NCBI GenBank assembly: GCA_002364085.1
Contig: DEXK01000020.1
Location: forward strand, 27,129-91,128
Direction: 5' to 3'
Length of the DNA: 64,000 nt
Source of the DNA: Balneolaceae bacterium UBA3186
GTDB taxonomy: Bacteria > Bacteroidota > Rhodothermia > Balneolales > Balneolaceae
Shown here: in pieces, positions 8,308 through 16,986 of the stretch
How positions within the stretch are numbered: position 1 is the first letter of the stretch
How the letters are laid out: every line of letters begins with the position of its first letter
The notes under the pieces: generated by a model
Told to the model about the DNA's origin: nothing
Seen by the model: only the letters and a program-made list of their open reading frames with translations
Databases searched by the model: none
Position numbers and translations under genes: made by a program

Positions 8308-9225
8308 TTGCGAATAATCCTTCTCGGTCCTACTGCTTCCGGTAAAACGGAACTCTCTCTTCAGATTGCTGAAGAACTTGAAATTCCTATCATTTCAGTG
8401 GATTCCCGCCAGTGCTACAAGCATTTGGATATTGGAACGGCGAAACCTTCTGAGAAAGAATTACAAAGAGTAGAGCATTACAATATTTCTAATCTTGAAT
8501 TGGATGAACCTGATTCGGTTCAGGCATTTTCAGAACGTGCTGAAGTTTGGGAAAAAGAAATTCTAAGTTCATCAGACCATTCTTTTTTTGTTGGAGGAAG
8601 TACATTACATCTACAAAGTTTGATTCGCCCAATTGAAGATATCCCTTCCGCAAATGAAGAGAATATTGCACAAATAGAATCTCAGATTGACAAAGAAGGA
8701 ATAGAACCTGTTTACAACAAACTAAACTCTGTTGATCCTGAGTACGTGAAAACAATGGACGGCATGAACCGACAACGAATAATTCGCGCTTTAGATGTGT
8801 GGATGCAAACTGGTAAACCGTTCAGCTCTTTCCATTCAAACGAAGAATTTGAACTACCTGAGAATACACTGGTCTTCGGGCTTCAGAGAGACAGACAAAA
8901 TCTCTACGATCGAATTAACCAAAGAGTGGACAATATGATTGACGAAGGTTTGGCTGAAGAAACCCAAAAAGTTCTGGAAATGGGTTATTCAAAAGATCTT
9001 CAGCCGTTAAATGCAGTTGGATATCGGGAGATCATCGCTGTTCTGGAAGGAAAAATGGAACTTGATAAGGCCGTTGAAAAGATCAAAACTCAAACCAGAC
9101 GGTACGCAAAACGACAACTTACCTGGTTCAAACGTTGGGATTTTATCGAATGGCTTCCTGCTGATGAAAAAAAACCTGAAGAACTTAAAGAAATCCTGCT
9201 ATCTCATTTAGCAGCTAAGCAATAG
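8308..9225 (+). CDS. miaA: tRNA dimethylallyltransferase
   Basis: Transfers dimethylallyl from DMAPP to A37 of tRNAs reading UNN codons. The 305 residues match MiaA in size. The P-loop GPTASGKT lies at residues 7-14, followed by DSRQCYKHLDIGTAKPS, and the C-terminal TQTRRYAKRQLTWFKR motif is a family signature. The start is TTG at 8308: no ATG is in frame nearby and the P-loop begins only seven residues in, leaving no room for a later start. It stands 40 bp before purS and may be read together with it. Confidence 0.96.
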   Translation: MRIILLGPTASGKTELSLQIAEELEIPIISVDSRQCYKHLDIGTAKPSEKELQRVEHYNISNLELDEPDSVQAFSERAEVWEKEILSSSDHSFFVGGSTLHLQSLIRPIEDIPSANEENIAQIESQIDKEGIEPVYNKLNSVDPEYVKTMDGMNRQRIIRALDVWMQTGKPFSSFHSNEEFELPENTLVFGLQRDRQNLYDRINQRVDNMIDEGLAEETQKVLEMGYSKDLQPLNAVGYREIIAVLEGKMELDKAVEKIKTQTRRYAKRQLTWFKRWDFIEWLPADEKKPEELKEILLSHLAAKQ

Positions 9226-9265
9226 AAGCCGTAAATTTGGTCTCACTTTTAAAACTCGTTCATTC

Positions 9266-9511
9266 ATGTACAAAGCAAAAGTAAACGTAACACTACGTCC
9301 CTCCATTCTTGACCCAAAAGGAAAAGCGGCTCACCATGCCCTACAAAATCTTGGGTTGAATGATGTTCAACAAGTCAGAATCGGCAAATTTATTGAACTG
9401 GATGTAAACGCTGACAGCAAAGATGCTGCAACTAAAATTGTGGAATCAGCATGTGCACAATTGTTAGCTAATGAAGTAATGGAAGACTACGAGATTTCAT
9501 TCGAAGATTAA
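9266..9511 (+). CDS. purS: Phosphoribosylformylglycinamidine synthase subunit PurS
   Basis: A small 81-residue subunit of the three-part FGAM synthase (PurS, PurQ and small PurL), step four of purine biosynthesis. MYKAKVNVTLRPSILDPKGKA, GLNDVQQVRIGKFIEL and the C-terminal NEVMEDYEI are typical. Its stop overlaps the ATG of clpS by one base (TAATG), and purQ follows clpS. No purL lies in the window. Presence of PurS predicts a small, separate PurL elsewhere. Confidence 0.95.
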   Translation: MYKAKVNVTLRPSILDPKGKAAHHALQNLGLNDVQQVRIGKFIELDVNADSKDAATKIVESACAQLLANEVMEDYEISFED

Positions 9512-9831
9512 TGAAACCTTTGGCTCAATTTACAGACTCAGATATTCTGCTTGCTGATACTGATGAGCTGACGAAAACTGAAGAACAGGTTGAAGAGAGT
9601 ATCGATACTCCCTGGCGATTGTTCTTATTTGATGATGATATACATACGTTCGATGAAGTAATTGAACAAATCGTGAAAGCAAAAGGCTGTAGTTATTCTG
9701 TAGCTCAGGACTTAACCTTTCAGGTTCATAATAATGGCAAAGCCTTGATACATGAAGGCGAGTTTATTGAGTGCCTGAAAATGGAAGGTGTTTTAAAAGA
9801 AATTCAACTTGTAACCGAAATAAGAGGTTAA
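9511..9831 (+). CDS. clpS: ClpS-like adaptor of the Clp protease
   Basis: ClpS binds N-degron substrates and delivers them to ClpAP/ClpCP. The 106 residues have an acidic disordered N-terminus of about 33 residues and then the ClpS fold: WRLFLFDDDIHTFDEVIEQI matches the LYNDDYTP-type strand-loop, followed by the VHNNGKALIHEG segment with the conserved His of the degron pocket region. The canonical N-D-D-x-T box is altered here to FDDDIHT. It is inserted between purS and purQ with a one-base overlap upstream and a one-base gap downstream, so it is probably translationally coupled to purine genes. The family call is firm; specificity may be altered. Confidence 0.85.
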   Translation: MKPLAQFTDSDILLADTDELTKTEEQVEESIDTPWRLFLFDDDIHTFDEVIEQIVKAKGCSYSVAQDLTFQVHNNGKALIHEGEFIECLKMEGVLKEIQLVTEIRG

Positions 9832-9832
9832 C

Positions 9833-10531
9833 GTGGCAACATTTGGAGTAATAGTTTTTCCGGGATCTAATTGTGATCATGATGCATATCATGCAATGAA
9901 ACACATCATGAATAGTAATGTTAAATTTCTCTGGCACAAAGACACCGATCTTTCAGGTATTGATTTTCTGATCGTTCCGGGTGGATTTTCATATGGCGAT
10001 TATCTTCGTTCAGGGGCTATAGCACGTTTCTCTCCTATTATGCAGGAAGTAGTAAAGTTTGCTGAAAAAGGTGGCCCTGTTCTGGGAATTTGTAATGGCT
10101 TTCAGATCTTGCTTGAAGCAGGCTTGATTCCGGGAGCTATGATGCACAATCAAGATCTTCGGTTTGTATGTAAGAATGTATTTATCCGATGCGAAACTAC
10201 TGATTCTCTTTTTACCAATACGCTAACCAAGGGGCAAGTTTTTGATATTCCTGTTTCTCATGGTGAAGGAAACTATCACATCAATGAATCCGGGCTAAAA
10301 TCGCTTCAGGACAAAGACCAGATCTTATTCAGATATTCTGATGCTGATGGAAATCTGACTGAGGAATCTAACTTTAATGGTTCTATCGATCATATTGCCG
10401 GAATTACTAATGATGGCAGAAATGTTTTAGGCATGATGCCACATCCAGAGCGTGCAATGGAAAAACTACTCGGTTCCGATGATGGTAAGATCATATTTGA
10501 TTCTATTCTCAACTCCTTGTCAGTTGCTTAA
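9833..10531 (+). CDS. purQ: Phosphoribosylformylglycinamidine synthase subunit PurQ
   Basis: The glutaminase subunit of FGAM synthase, supplying ammonia to PurL. The 232 residues form a class I glutamine amidotransferase. The nucleophile Cys is in LGICNGFQ (about residue 87), and the His-Glu pair is in MMPHPERAME near the C-terminus. The N-terminus FGVIVFPGSNCDHDA is canonical. The start is GTG at 9833, one base after the clpS stop and supported by the conserved N-terminus. lptB begins 22 bp downstream. Confidence 0.96.
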   Translation: MATFGVIVFPGSNCDHDAYHAMKHIMNSNVKFLWHKDTDLSGIDFLIVPGGFSYGDYLRSGAIARFSPIMQEVVKFAEKGGPVLGICNGFQILLEAGLIPGAMMHNQDLRFVCKNVFIRCETTDSLFTNTLTKGQVFDIPVSHGEGNYHINESGLKSLQDKDQILFRYSDADGNLTEESNFNGSIDHIAGITNDGRNVLGMMPHPERAMEKLLGSDDGKIIFDSILNSLSVA

Positions 10532-10553
10532 GATTTAGTACATTAACTGAATC

Positions 10554-11315
10554 ATGAGCGATCACACACAAACAGACCTGACATTACATAGCGAGAAACT
10601 TGTTAAGCGGTATAGAAAAAGAACCGTTGTTAACGAAGTTTCCATTAATGTGAAACAAGGTGAGATCGTTGGATTACTGGGTCCAAATGGAGCCGGTAAA
10701 ACCACTACGTTTTATATGATGGTTGGGTTGGTGACACCCAATTCCGGAAAAATATTCCTAAACGAAACCAATATTACTAAAAAGCCCATGTACAAAAGGG
10801 CCCGAATGGGAGTTGGCTATTTAGCTCAGGAAGCCAGCGTATTCAGGAATCTTACGGTTCGTGAAAATCTTGAATCTGTACTTCAATTTTTTTCAGTTCC
10901 ATCAAATGAAATAAAGAGACGTGTTGATAAACTCATAGAAGAATTTGGTCTTCACAAAGTAGTAAACAGCAAAGGTTACTCCTTGTCCGGAGGAGAGCGT
11001 AGAAGAACAGAAATTGCCCGAGCGTTAGTTACAGAACCTAAATTTATCCTTTTAGATGAGCCTTTTGCAGGAGTTGACCCAATAGCTGTTGAAGATATTC
11101 AGGAAATAGTTGCTCAACTGACTAAACAGAATATTGGAATTCTTATTACCGATCATAACGTTCATGAAACTCTGGCCATTACTGACAGGGCTTATTTGAT
11201 GTTTGAGGGTAATATTTTAATGGAAGGTACTGCAGATATTTTAGCTGAAAATGAAGATGCTAAAAAGTTATATTTAGGTGAGCAATTTAAGTTAGACAGA
11301 TATAAAAACGATTAA
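10554..11315 (+). CDS. lptB: LPS export ABC transporter ATP-binding protein LptB
   Basis: Cytoplasmic ATPase that drives LptFG to extract lipopolysaccharide and push it over the Lpt bridge to the outer membrane. The 253 residues contain Walker A GPNGAGKTT (about 43-51), a Q-loop in YLAQEASVFRNLTV, signature LSGGERRRTEIARAL, Walker B FILLDEPFAGVDP and the switch His in ITDHNVHETL. The LSGGERRR and GVDPIAVEDI forms are diagnostic for LptB over other ABC ATPases. It sits behind purQ, away from lptA/lptC/lptFG, none of which is in the window. Confidence 0.94.
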   Translation: MSDHTQTDLTLHSEKLVKRYRKRTVVNEVSINVKQGEIVGLLGPNGAGKTTTFYMMVGLVTPNSGKIFLNETNITKKPMYKRARMGVGYLAQEASVFRNLTVRENLESVLQFFSVPSNEIKRRVDKLIEEFGLHKVVNSKGYSLSGGERRRTEIARALVTEPKFILLDEPFAGVDPIAVEDIQEIVAQLTKQNIGILITDHNVHETLAITDRAYLMFEGNILMEGTADILAENEDAKKLYLGEQFKLDRYKND

Positions 11316-11327
11316 TAAAAAGTTAGC

Positions 11328-11648
11328 ATGAAGGAAATAACAGTACAAGAATTAAAGGAAAAGAAAGAATCAGGACATGATTTCTTTCTGCTTGATGTAA
11401 GAGAAGGCTTTGAATACATGGTATCCAACTTAGATGGTGAACATATTCCCCTCGGTGACCTTCAATCTAGAGTAGATGAGATCAAAAACCATAAAGATTC
11501 TGAAGTAGTCGTAATGTGCCGATCAGGTGGGCGTAGTGGAAAAGCTGTAGAATTTCTTGAGAAAGAAGGCTTTTCTAATATATACAATCTAAAAGGCGGC
11601 ATTACAGCCTGGTCTAAGGAAATTGACACTTCAATTCCTGTAGCTTAA
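11328..11648 (+). CDS. Rhodanese-like domain protein
   Basis: A 106-residue single rhodanese domain with an intact active-site loop, VMCRSGGRSGKA (Cys about 64). The N-terminal FFLLDVREGFEY motif and the terminal GGITAWSKEID are typical. The loop has six residues between Cys and the end of the anion-binding turn, as in sulfurtransferases such as PspE/GlpE, so persulfide transfer is plausible. The physiological acceptor is unknown. It is the last gene of the plus-strand run, 12 bp after lptB, and converges on rho. Confidence 0.9.
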   Translation: MKEITVQELKEKKESGHDFFLLDVREGFEYMVSNLDGEHIPLGDLQSRVDEIKNHKDSEVVVMCRSGGRSGKAVEFLEKEGFSNIYNLKGGITAWSKEIDTSIPVA

Positions 11649-11674
11649 TAACTCTGGTTGATTCTTAAATCAGA

Positions 11675-12898
11675 TTAACTGGTTGCAGCAATCTGGTTCA
11701 ACAGTTCCTGATTGCTTTCAGTGTTATTTAAGACCTTTAGCAATCCTAACATAGATTCTTTCGGAGATTTCTTGAGAAGATATCTTCTCACCATGTTTCT
11801 CTCTTCTAGGGAATCAGTAATGAACTTTTCTTCATTTCGTGTTCCAGAAGCAGTGATATTAATAGCAGGATAAATCCGATCGTTAGCCAGCTCTCTATCC
11901 AGAACAAGCTCCATGTTTCCGGTTCCTTTGAACTCTTCAAAGATAAGATCATCCATTCTTGAATTAGTTTCAATCAGGCAAGTGGCTATTATAGTCAAAG
12001 AACCTCCGCCTTCGATCTTTCTGGCAGACCCAAATATCTTTTTAGGGATTTCCAACGCTCTGATATCCAAACCTCCCGATAACGTTCTTCCGCTATTCGT
12101 TTGAATTGCATTGTAAGCTCTACCAAGGCGTGTAAGCGAGTCTATAAGCAATACAGAGTCTTCACCCATCTCAGCTTTTCTCTTAGCGTATCCTAAGGCC
12201 ATTTCTGTAATTCTAATGTGGCTTTGTGTCTTGTTATCATTTGAAGAAGCAAAAACTTCCGCATCTGTTGAACGAATAAAATCTGTTACTTCCTCAGGAC
12301 GTTCATCAACAAGCAAAACACTCAAAGGTATATCAGGATGATTTTCAGTGATGCTTTTAGCAATCTGTTTCAGCATTACTGTTTTACCCGTTCTTGGTGG
12401 CGCTACAATTAAGGCTCTTTGACCTTTTCCAATAGGAGCTACAAGATCAATAACTCTCATCTCGATATTTTCTGACGGTTCTCCAAGCTTAATCCAATCT
12501 ACAGGCATAATAGGTGTTTGGCGCTCAAATCGGCTAGATTTAGTCCAAGCTACTTTATCTTTCCTGTTAATACGATCTACAGAACATACATGCTTATTTC
12601 CTCTTTTATCCTCTTCGTACTCACCTTCCAAAATTAGTCCTGGTCTCAGATCCAGTGATTTCACTTCTTCAGGCTTTAAAAATGGATCCTGAGGACTGTA
12701 ACTGAATTCATAATCCAGCTTTCGAATAAGTCCCCATCCTTTTTCATTTATTTCCAGCACACCTGCATAACGACCGGAAACCCCTTGGTTTTCTTTCCAG
12801 AAGAATTTTGGTATAAAGACATTCCCGCCTTTATTTCTGTTCTTATTATTTCTGTTCTTGTTATTACGGTTTTTATAGTTTTTTCTATTCCGTGCCAT
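11675..12898 (-). CDS. rho: Transcription termination factor Rho
   Basis: A hexameric RNA helicase that ends transcription. ATG at 12898 gives 407 residues (MARNRKNYK...); a TTG at 12925 would only add nine poorly matching residues. The N-terminus is a short Asn/Lys/Arg-rich tract (about residues 2-25, with NKNRN units) in place of the usual Rho_N helical domain. It is followed by the cold-shock-like RNA-binding domain (GVLEINEKGWGLIR) and the RecA-type motor with Walker A APPRTGKT near 166-173, Walker B VLLIDSLTRLGRAYN and the C-terminal LIFEEFKGTGNMEL. All motor motifs look intact. The next gene upstream, a TPR protein, ends with its own terminator. Confidence 0.96.
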   Translation of the reverse strand: MARNRKNYKNRNNKNRNNKNRNKGGNVFIPKFFWKENQGVSGRYAGVLEINEKGWGLIRKLDYEFSYSPQDPFLKPEEVKSLDLRPGLILEGEYEEDKRGNKHVCSVDRINRKDKVAWTKSSRFERQTPIMPVDWIKLGEPSENIEMRVIDLVAPIGKGQRALIVAPPRTGKTVMLKQIAKSITENHPDIPLSVLLVDERPEEVTDFIRSTDAEVFASSNDNKTQSHIRITEMALGYAKRKAEMGEDSVLLIDSLTRLGRAYNAIQTNSGRTLSGGLDIRALEIPKKIFGSARKIEGGGSLTIIATCLIETNSRMDDLIFEEFKGTGNMELVLDRELANDRIYPAINITASGTRNEEKFITDSLEERNMVRRYLLKKSPKESMLGLLKVLNNTESNQELLNQIAATS

Positions 12899-12974
12899 AT
12901 AAATATTTATTGGTCTCCTCTTCAAAAAAGAAGTGTAATTTCAGTAAATGTGGAAATACAAAGGAGAGCGAGGT

Positions 12975-13007
12975 AAAAAAGAACGGTACTCAGATTAGAG
13001 TACCGTT
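12975..13007 (-). terminator. Intrinsic terminator after the TPR gene
   Basis: A 10-bp perfect stem, AACGGTACTC at 12982-12991 with GAGTACCGTT at 12998-13007, and a six-base loop. Read on the minus strand, it is followed by a run of six U (A6 at 12975-12980). It lies 48 bases beyond the stop of the minus-strand TPR gene and upstream of rho, so it should separate the two transcription units. Confidence 0.85.
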
Positions 13008-13054
13008 GTGTTAATTAGGTCTGAAAAGATACAAATGTTTTTGCTGATAGCAAA

Positions 13055-14395
13055 TTAACGAACTGTTGTAGTTTTATTGATCCACGCATAGCAAGGTGCA
13101 ACAGAGCCATCGATCTTAACTTTCTGTCCGTCTTTTAGATTACCCAATCTTAAGAATTTGTCTTCACCAGTTGGGGTTACTGCTTGGTAGCTGCCCAATT
13201 GAGAATTTACTGTATTTGCAACCGAAGGATCTTTAGATTTAGCCATATTTAAATAATCTATAACTAACCAATACACCATTCTGTCTTTTGCTTCTAGTTT
13301 TCTGTCTGCAATACAGTTTGTTATAGCAGTATTGTAGATTGTTGCTTTCGCAATATAGGCCCGGCCGTAGTTCGGATCTATCTTTATTGCAGCATCAACA
13401 AATTTATCCGCTGTTTTGATATCACCCTGATTTATATATCCATCAGCAATATTTAAATTAGTCTGCTTCTTTTCAGTTTTAGTTTTAGCCATTTTTAAGG
13501 CTTCTTTGTATAACTTAATCGCTTCTGCATAACGAGCATTACTTTTCTCTGTTTCTGCTAAAGCTTTTGCGCTTTCGTAGGTTGGCTGAATCTCATGCAG
13601 CTTTCTACGGACGCTCGTTAACTCCGTCTGGTTGTCCTGATCTTCGTAAGCGCCTTCCAGTGCCTTTAGTGCTTCAACATTTTTCGGTTCTTGCTCTAGA
13701 ATGGGTTGGTAATAAGCTATTACATCCTCAGGGGTTTCAAAAAGATCTTTCTGAAATTCATTCAACTTTTCAACCAAACCGCCCGTTGCGTATTTAGATG
13801 CTTCATTAATTATTTCCTGAGCTTTTGCCGTTTCTTTTTTGTTGATATAGTTACGGATTAAATTCTCAACATAGTACCCACGAGCCGTAGTAGTAGTTTT
13901 CTCAGAGTCCAGGTCAAACATTAACTGAAACTCTTCATATGCTTTAGTAACAGCGTCTGCAACAATAGAGTTGTTCTCTAAATAGAATCTACCTTTTTGC
14001 TGGTGTGTTTTATAAACCTGCTCTTGATCATCAGCATAAAGCTCCAACTTTATATCGAAAACCATAAGTGCAGAATCCAAATAAGTAGCTTTAATGCTTG
14101 GGTCTGTTTGCTCTTTAGCAAACTCCTGATAAATGGTTGTAAATCTGTCTAGTTGCCTGGAGAGTTCAAATCCCGGAAAGCCTTCAATAGTTTCAGGCTT
14201 AGTGCACAAAATCCATCTACCGTACTCTAAAGCTAAAGGATAATCCTTATTCTTAAAATTTGATTGGAAAATAGAGAATGCAGCTAGTTTATTTAAGCCA
14301 TTAGGCGGTTCTATTGCTGCACATTCGGCCTGAGCTGTAACTATTGCAGAGCTGGCGAATAAAAACCCAAAGACTAGTATTAAATTTTTCATCAT
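13055..14395 (-). CDS. Exported tetratricopeptide-repeat protein
   Basis: 446 residues from ATG 14395. The longer reading frame begins at an unlikely upstream codon, whereas MMKNLILVFGFLFASSAIVTAQ is a clean signal peptide cut after TAQ. The mature part is almost wholly helical, with degenerate TPR units. The clearest are two near the C-terminal half: ARYAEAIKLYKEALKMAKTKTEK and INQGDIKTADKFVDAAIKIDPNYG. The C-terminal 90 residues leave the repeats and end in a beta-rich segment around GNLKDGQKVKIDG. It is probably a periplasmic scaffold. It is the last gene of the glgB-to-TPR block and ends at a strong terminator. Confidence 0.8.
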   Translation of the reverse strand: MMKNLILVFGFLFASSAIVTAQAECAAIEPPNGLNKLAAFSIFQSNFKNKDYPLALEYGRWILCTKPETIEGFPGFELSRQLDRFTTIYQEFAKEQTDPSIKATYLDSALMVFDIKLELYADDQEQVYKTHQQKGRFYLENNSIVADAVTKAYEEFQLMFDLDSEKTTTTARGYYVENLIRNYINKKETAKAQEIINEASKYATGGLVEKLNEFQKDLFETPEDVIAYYQPILEQEPKNVEALKALEGAYEDQDNQTELTSVRRKLHEIQPTYESAKALAETEKSNARYAEAIKLYKEALKMAKTKTEKKQTNLNIADGYINQGDIKTADKFVDAAIKIDPNYGRAYIAKATIYNTAITNCIADRKLEAKDRMVYWLVIDYLNMAKSKDPSVANTVNSQLGSYQAVTPTGEDKFLRLGNLKDGQKVKIDGSVAPCYAWINKTTTVR

Positions 14396-14459
14396 ATCAC
14401 AATTATTGTTATCACCTTTGATACTTAACATACCAAAGTATAAAAATATTATTTTAAAA

Positions 14460-15767
14460 TTAATTAAGCTTTCTTCTTAAAAACATCAATTCTGTAAGAT
14501 TAACAGACAGGTTAATGCCAAAGATATTTTCTTTTACTAAACTATTTGTTGACGACCCTCTAACCCCATATTGAAAGCTAAGATCAAAAGAGGACCCTGT
14601 TCTAAAGTCAGGGGAAATTAAACCCAAACCGGTTGTAAACCATAAAGTAGAAATATCTTCATTATTTATAGATAAATGACCGGTATCATAAGTTACCCCT
14701 GCACTATATTTAAAGTTAGAAAAGAAACCTGTTGATCTTGTTCTATGCGCGTGGTATTGAAATCCTATGCCAAAAATTTCTCTGTTTTTAAATGCATTTT
14801 CATCAGTAGTAGAAAACCCGTATTTAGCGTCAGCCCAATTTTCAAGCTGATATTCTACAGAAGCGTTAAATTTAGAAGATGGAAAATATGTAAACCCACC
14901 GTTGAACTTCATGGGTAATGATACTATTGCTTCTTTAGTCTCTCCTATTTGAACTATTACCTGGTTATCCGTAGAGCCAACAGGTTTTTCTGTTTCAACA
15001 GTTCGGTTAGCGTCAAACTCGGATTCCAAGGTAATGGTTGATCCAAATTGCAAAATGTCATTTGTTTTAAAAAGCGAGCTCTTTTTAAAAACCAATCCAA
15101 ATCTATGTGAAAAAGCAGTACCATTTGTTCTCTTAGTAGCCGTATTTGACGGAAGGGATCTGTTAACAAATGTTATTGATTCATTTTCACGTTCTGTTAA
15201 AAAAGAATAGGTAGGTGCATAACCTACAAATATATTTTCAGTTAATTTATAACCTAACCCCGCCTCAAACTTTGTAACTCCACCTGTTCCTGTGCGGTTA
15301 GTTATGAGTTGATTAGTAGAGCTCCCTACTGAATAATTCTGTATTGAGTTAACATTATAGCTGGATCTGGTCTCAGGATATAAGGCAATTGATAAACCTA
15401 GTTTATTTTTTGATAATGGAAATACTGCTTGAAAATTGGAAATATTGAGAAGCGAGTTTCCACCTTTACTTGCATTATCTTCTATTGAATAGTTAGTAAA
15501 ATCAAAATTTATAGCCGCTCTTGTGTAAAACCCACTCCCCCAAAATGCAGGATTACTAAGCCCTGGGGAACCAAGATCACTAAACGAAACTCCAATAATT
15601 CCCATCCCTCTTTCTTGGGCAGTATTATTCAGAACCGGCATTCCTGTTCCAAATTTTGAATATACAGTTCCAGATTTACCTTCTTCATCTTGAGCTTGCA
15701 CTGATAAAGCGCTAAATAAGAATAGCGCGATATAAACCAAGTTAAATTTAATTGCTGTTCTAATCAT
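14460..15767 (-). CDS. Predicted outer-membrane beta-barrel protein
   Basis: 435 residues with a signal peptide ending near SALSVQA. The mature part opens with GTVYSKFGTGMPV and RGMGIIGVSFSDLGSPGLSNPAFWG, a pattern shared with the FadL/PorV-like barrels of Bacteroidota, and continues as alternating amphipathic strands ending in LSVNLTELMFLRRKLN. No catalytic motif is seen. Its ATG overlaps the stop of the upstream DUF4270 gene by four bases (ATGA), so the two are translationally coupled and likely work together in the outer membrane. The function is unknown; a barrel-lipoprotein pair is my inference. Confidence 0.7.
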   Translation of the reverse strand: MIRTAIKFNLVYIALFLFSALSVQAQDEEGKSGTVYSKFGTGMPVLNNTAQERGMGIIGVSFSDLGSPGLSNPAFWGSGFYTRAAINFDFTNYSIEDNASKGGNSLLNISNFQAVFPLSKNKLGLSIALYPETRSSYNVNSIQNYSVGSSTNQLITNRTGTGGVTKFEAGLGYKLTENIFVGYAPTYSFLTERENESITFVNRSLPSNTATKRTNGTAFSHRFGLVFKKSSLFKTNDILQFGSTITLESEFDANRTVETEKPVGSTDNQVIVQIGETKEAIVSLPMKFNGGFTYFPSSKFNASVEYQLENWADAKYGFSTTDENAFKNREIFGIGFQYHAHRTRSTGFFSNFKYSAGVTYDTGHLSINNEDISTLWFTTGLGLISPDFRTGSSFDLSFQYGVRGSSTNSLVKENIFGINLSVNLTELMFLRRKLN

Positions 15768-16963
15768 TGTTCTGCTATCGTCAAAATAAGTTTTGGTTTT
15801 AAGGCATCAGAACTGTTTGTATCATAAAAAACACTAGACTTTAACAATCCTCCATTTGGATTTATGATCAGATACAAATCTTCACTTTCCAAATCCCCAA
15901 ATAAGTACTCATTAATATGAGTTGTTATATTTAAGACAAATGCATTTTCTGTACTATCTCTAAAACCGAAATAATCTGTACCTGAAAACTGCAATTCATA
16001 TTTAAACTCAGAATCATCAATCGATTTCATATCGATCAAATTTAAAGCCGGCCTAACATGATTATTCGGAAGTGAATTATTTACCTGAGTTGTGTCTTCA
16101 TATAAGTAGACTTCTGCATTAAGAATATTTTTACTCCCAATAGCGCTGGCAATTTCACCAAAATTAAGGGAATAGTAGCTTTCAAGATTACTATTTAAAT
16201 AATATCGATCTGCAAAATTTGGTTCGTTTTGCCTTTCAAGAGTAAACCCATAATCTGCAACTGTTAGAAGTGTAGTATCATTACTTGAGCCATCAACGAA
16301 GAAAAACCTTGAACTACTTATATCCGGAAACATAATTTGGGATGAATTTTCATCAGGCACTATTGCTAAGCCAAAAAATTCAGCATTGTATAACGAATCT
16401 CTATCATCTTCCTCATTATTAACAAACCTAATATACTCCGCTGAGATAGAATCAGAAAGATCTACTGTTATGCTTTCTTCATTCTGATATGTGAATGATC
16501 CCGCAAGTACCAGCTCGTCGTAATTTATATTATCTGAGGATAAGAGTGTTCTTCCTCTCCATCTTTCCGTGACCTTATATATGGAATAGTTGGCCGATGA
16601 AGTGGTGTCGCCTAATGACAAAAAAGTCTTATTCTCGAGTAATAATTTTAGCTTGGTTGTATCATTAACGGGAGAGACTGAGCTTGAAAGTAAGCTGGGA
16701 CGAATATATCCGGTTGAATTAAATGTCCCAAATAATTGGTCACTATAGTACCCAATTGGCATATTCGATAATTGCCCACTGTACATGTCAGAACTGCGCT
16801 GGTTAAAATCGGATATATATATTGTATCAACCCTTATCTCAGATGGTTCTACAACCCCACCACCAACGGTGTTGGTGTCTTCGCAAGAAATAAAACTTCC
16901 TATTAGTAATACCGACAAAATAAGCCGCCATGTTACTGCGGCTTTAGAAATGCTTTTTTGCAT
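15764..16963 (-). CDS. DUF4270-family lipoprotein
   Basis: 399 residues from ATG 16963 (a TTG codon precedes it). The signal peptide ends in a lipobox, GSFISC, with lipidated Cys about 27, followed by an acidic EDT. The body is beta-rich: RVDTIYISDF, LSNMPIGYYSDQLFGTFNSTGYIRPSLL and the C-terminal ALKPKLILTI match the DUF4270 pattern known from Bacteroidota. The domain resembles carbohydrate-binding beta-sandwiches in character, but no function is established. It overlaps the downstream barrel gene by four bases, with the half-GT5 gene immediately upstream. Confidence 0.8.
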   Translation of the reverse strand: MQKSISKAAVTWRLILSVLLIGSFISCEDTNTVGGGVVEPSEIRVDTIYISDFNQRSSDMYSGQLSNMPIGYYSDQLFGTFNSTGYIRPSLLSSSVSPVNDTTKLKLLLENKTFLSLGDTTSSANYSIYKVTERWRGRTLLSSDNINYDELVLAGSFTYQNEESITVDLSDSISAEYIRFVNNEEDDRDSLYNAEFFGLAIVPDENSSQIMFPDISSSRFFFVDGSSNDTTLLTVADYGFTLERQNEPNFADRYYLNSNLESYYSLNFGEIASAIGSKNILNAEVYLYEDTTQVNNSLPNNHVRPALNLIDMKSIDDSEFKYELQFSGTDYFGFRDSTENAFVLNITTHINEYLFGDLESEDLYLIINPNGGLLKSSVFYDTNSSDALKPKLILTIAEQ

Positions 16964-16986
16964 CAACTCTTTATAAATTTTTTAAG

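Noticed and set aside
11649..11674. Terminator between the rhodanese and rho genes
   Set aside because: Only a four-base stem without a T run can be drawn.
12899..12925. TTG start at 12925 for rho
   Set aside because: It would add nine residues with no similarity; the ATG at 12898 fits the basic tract.
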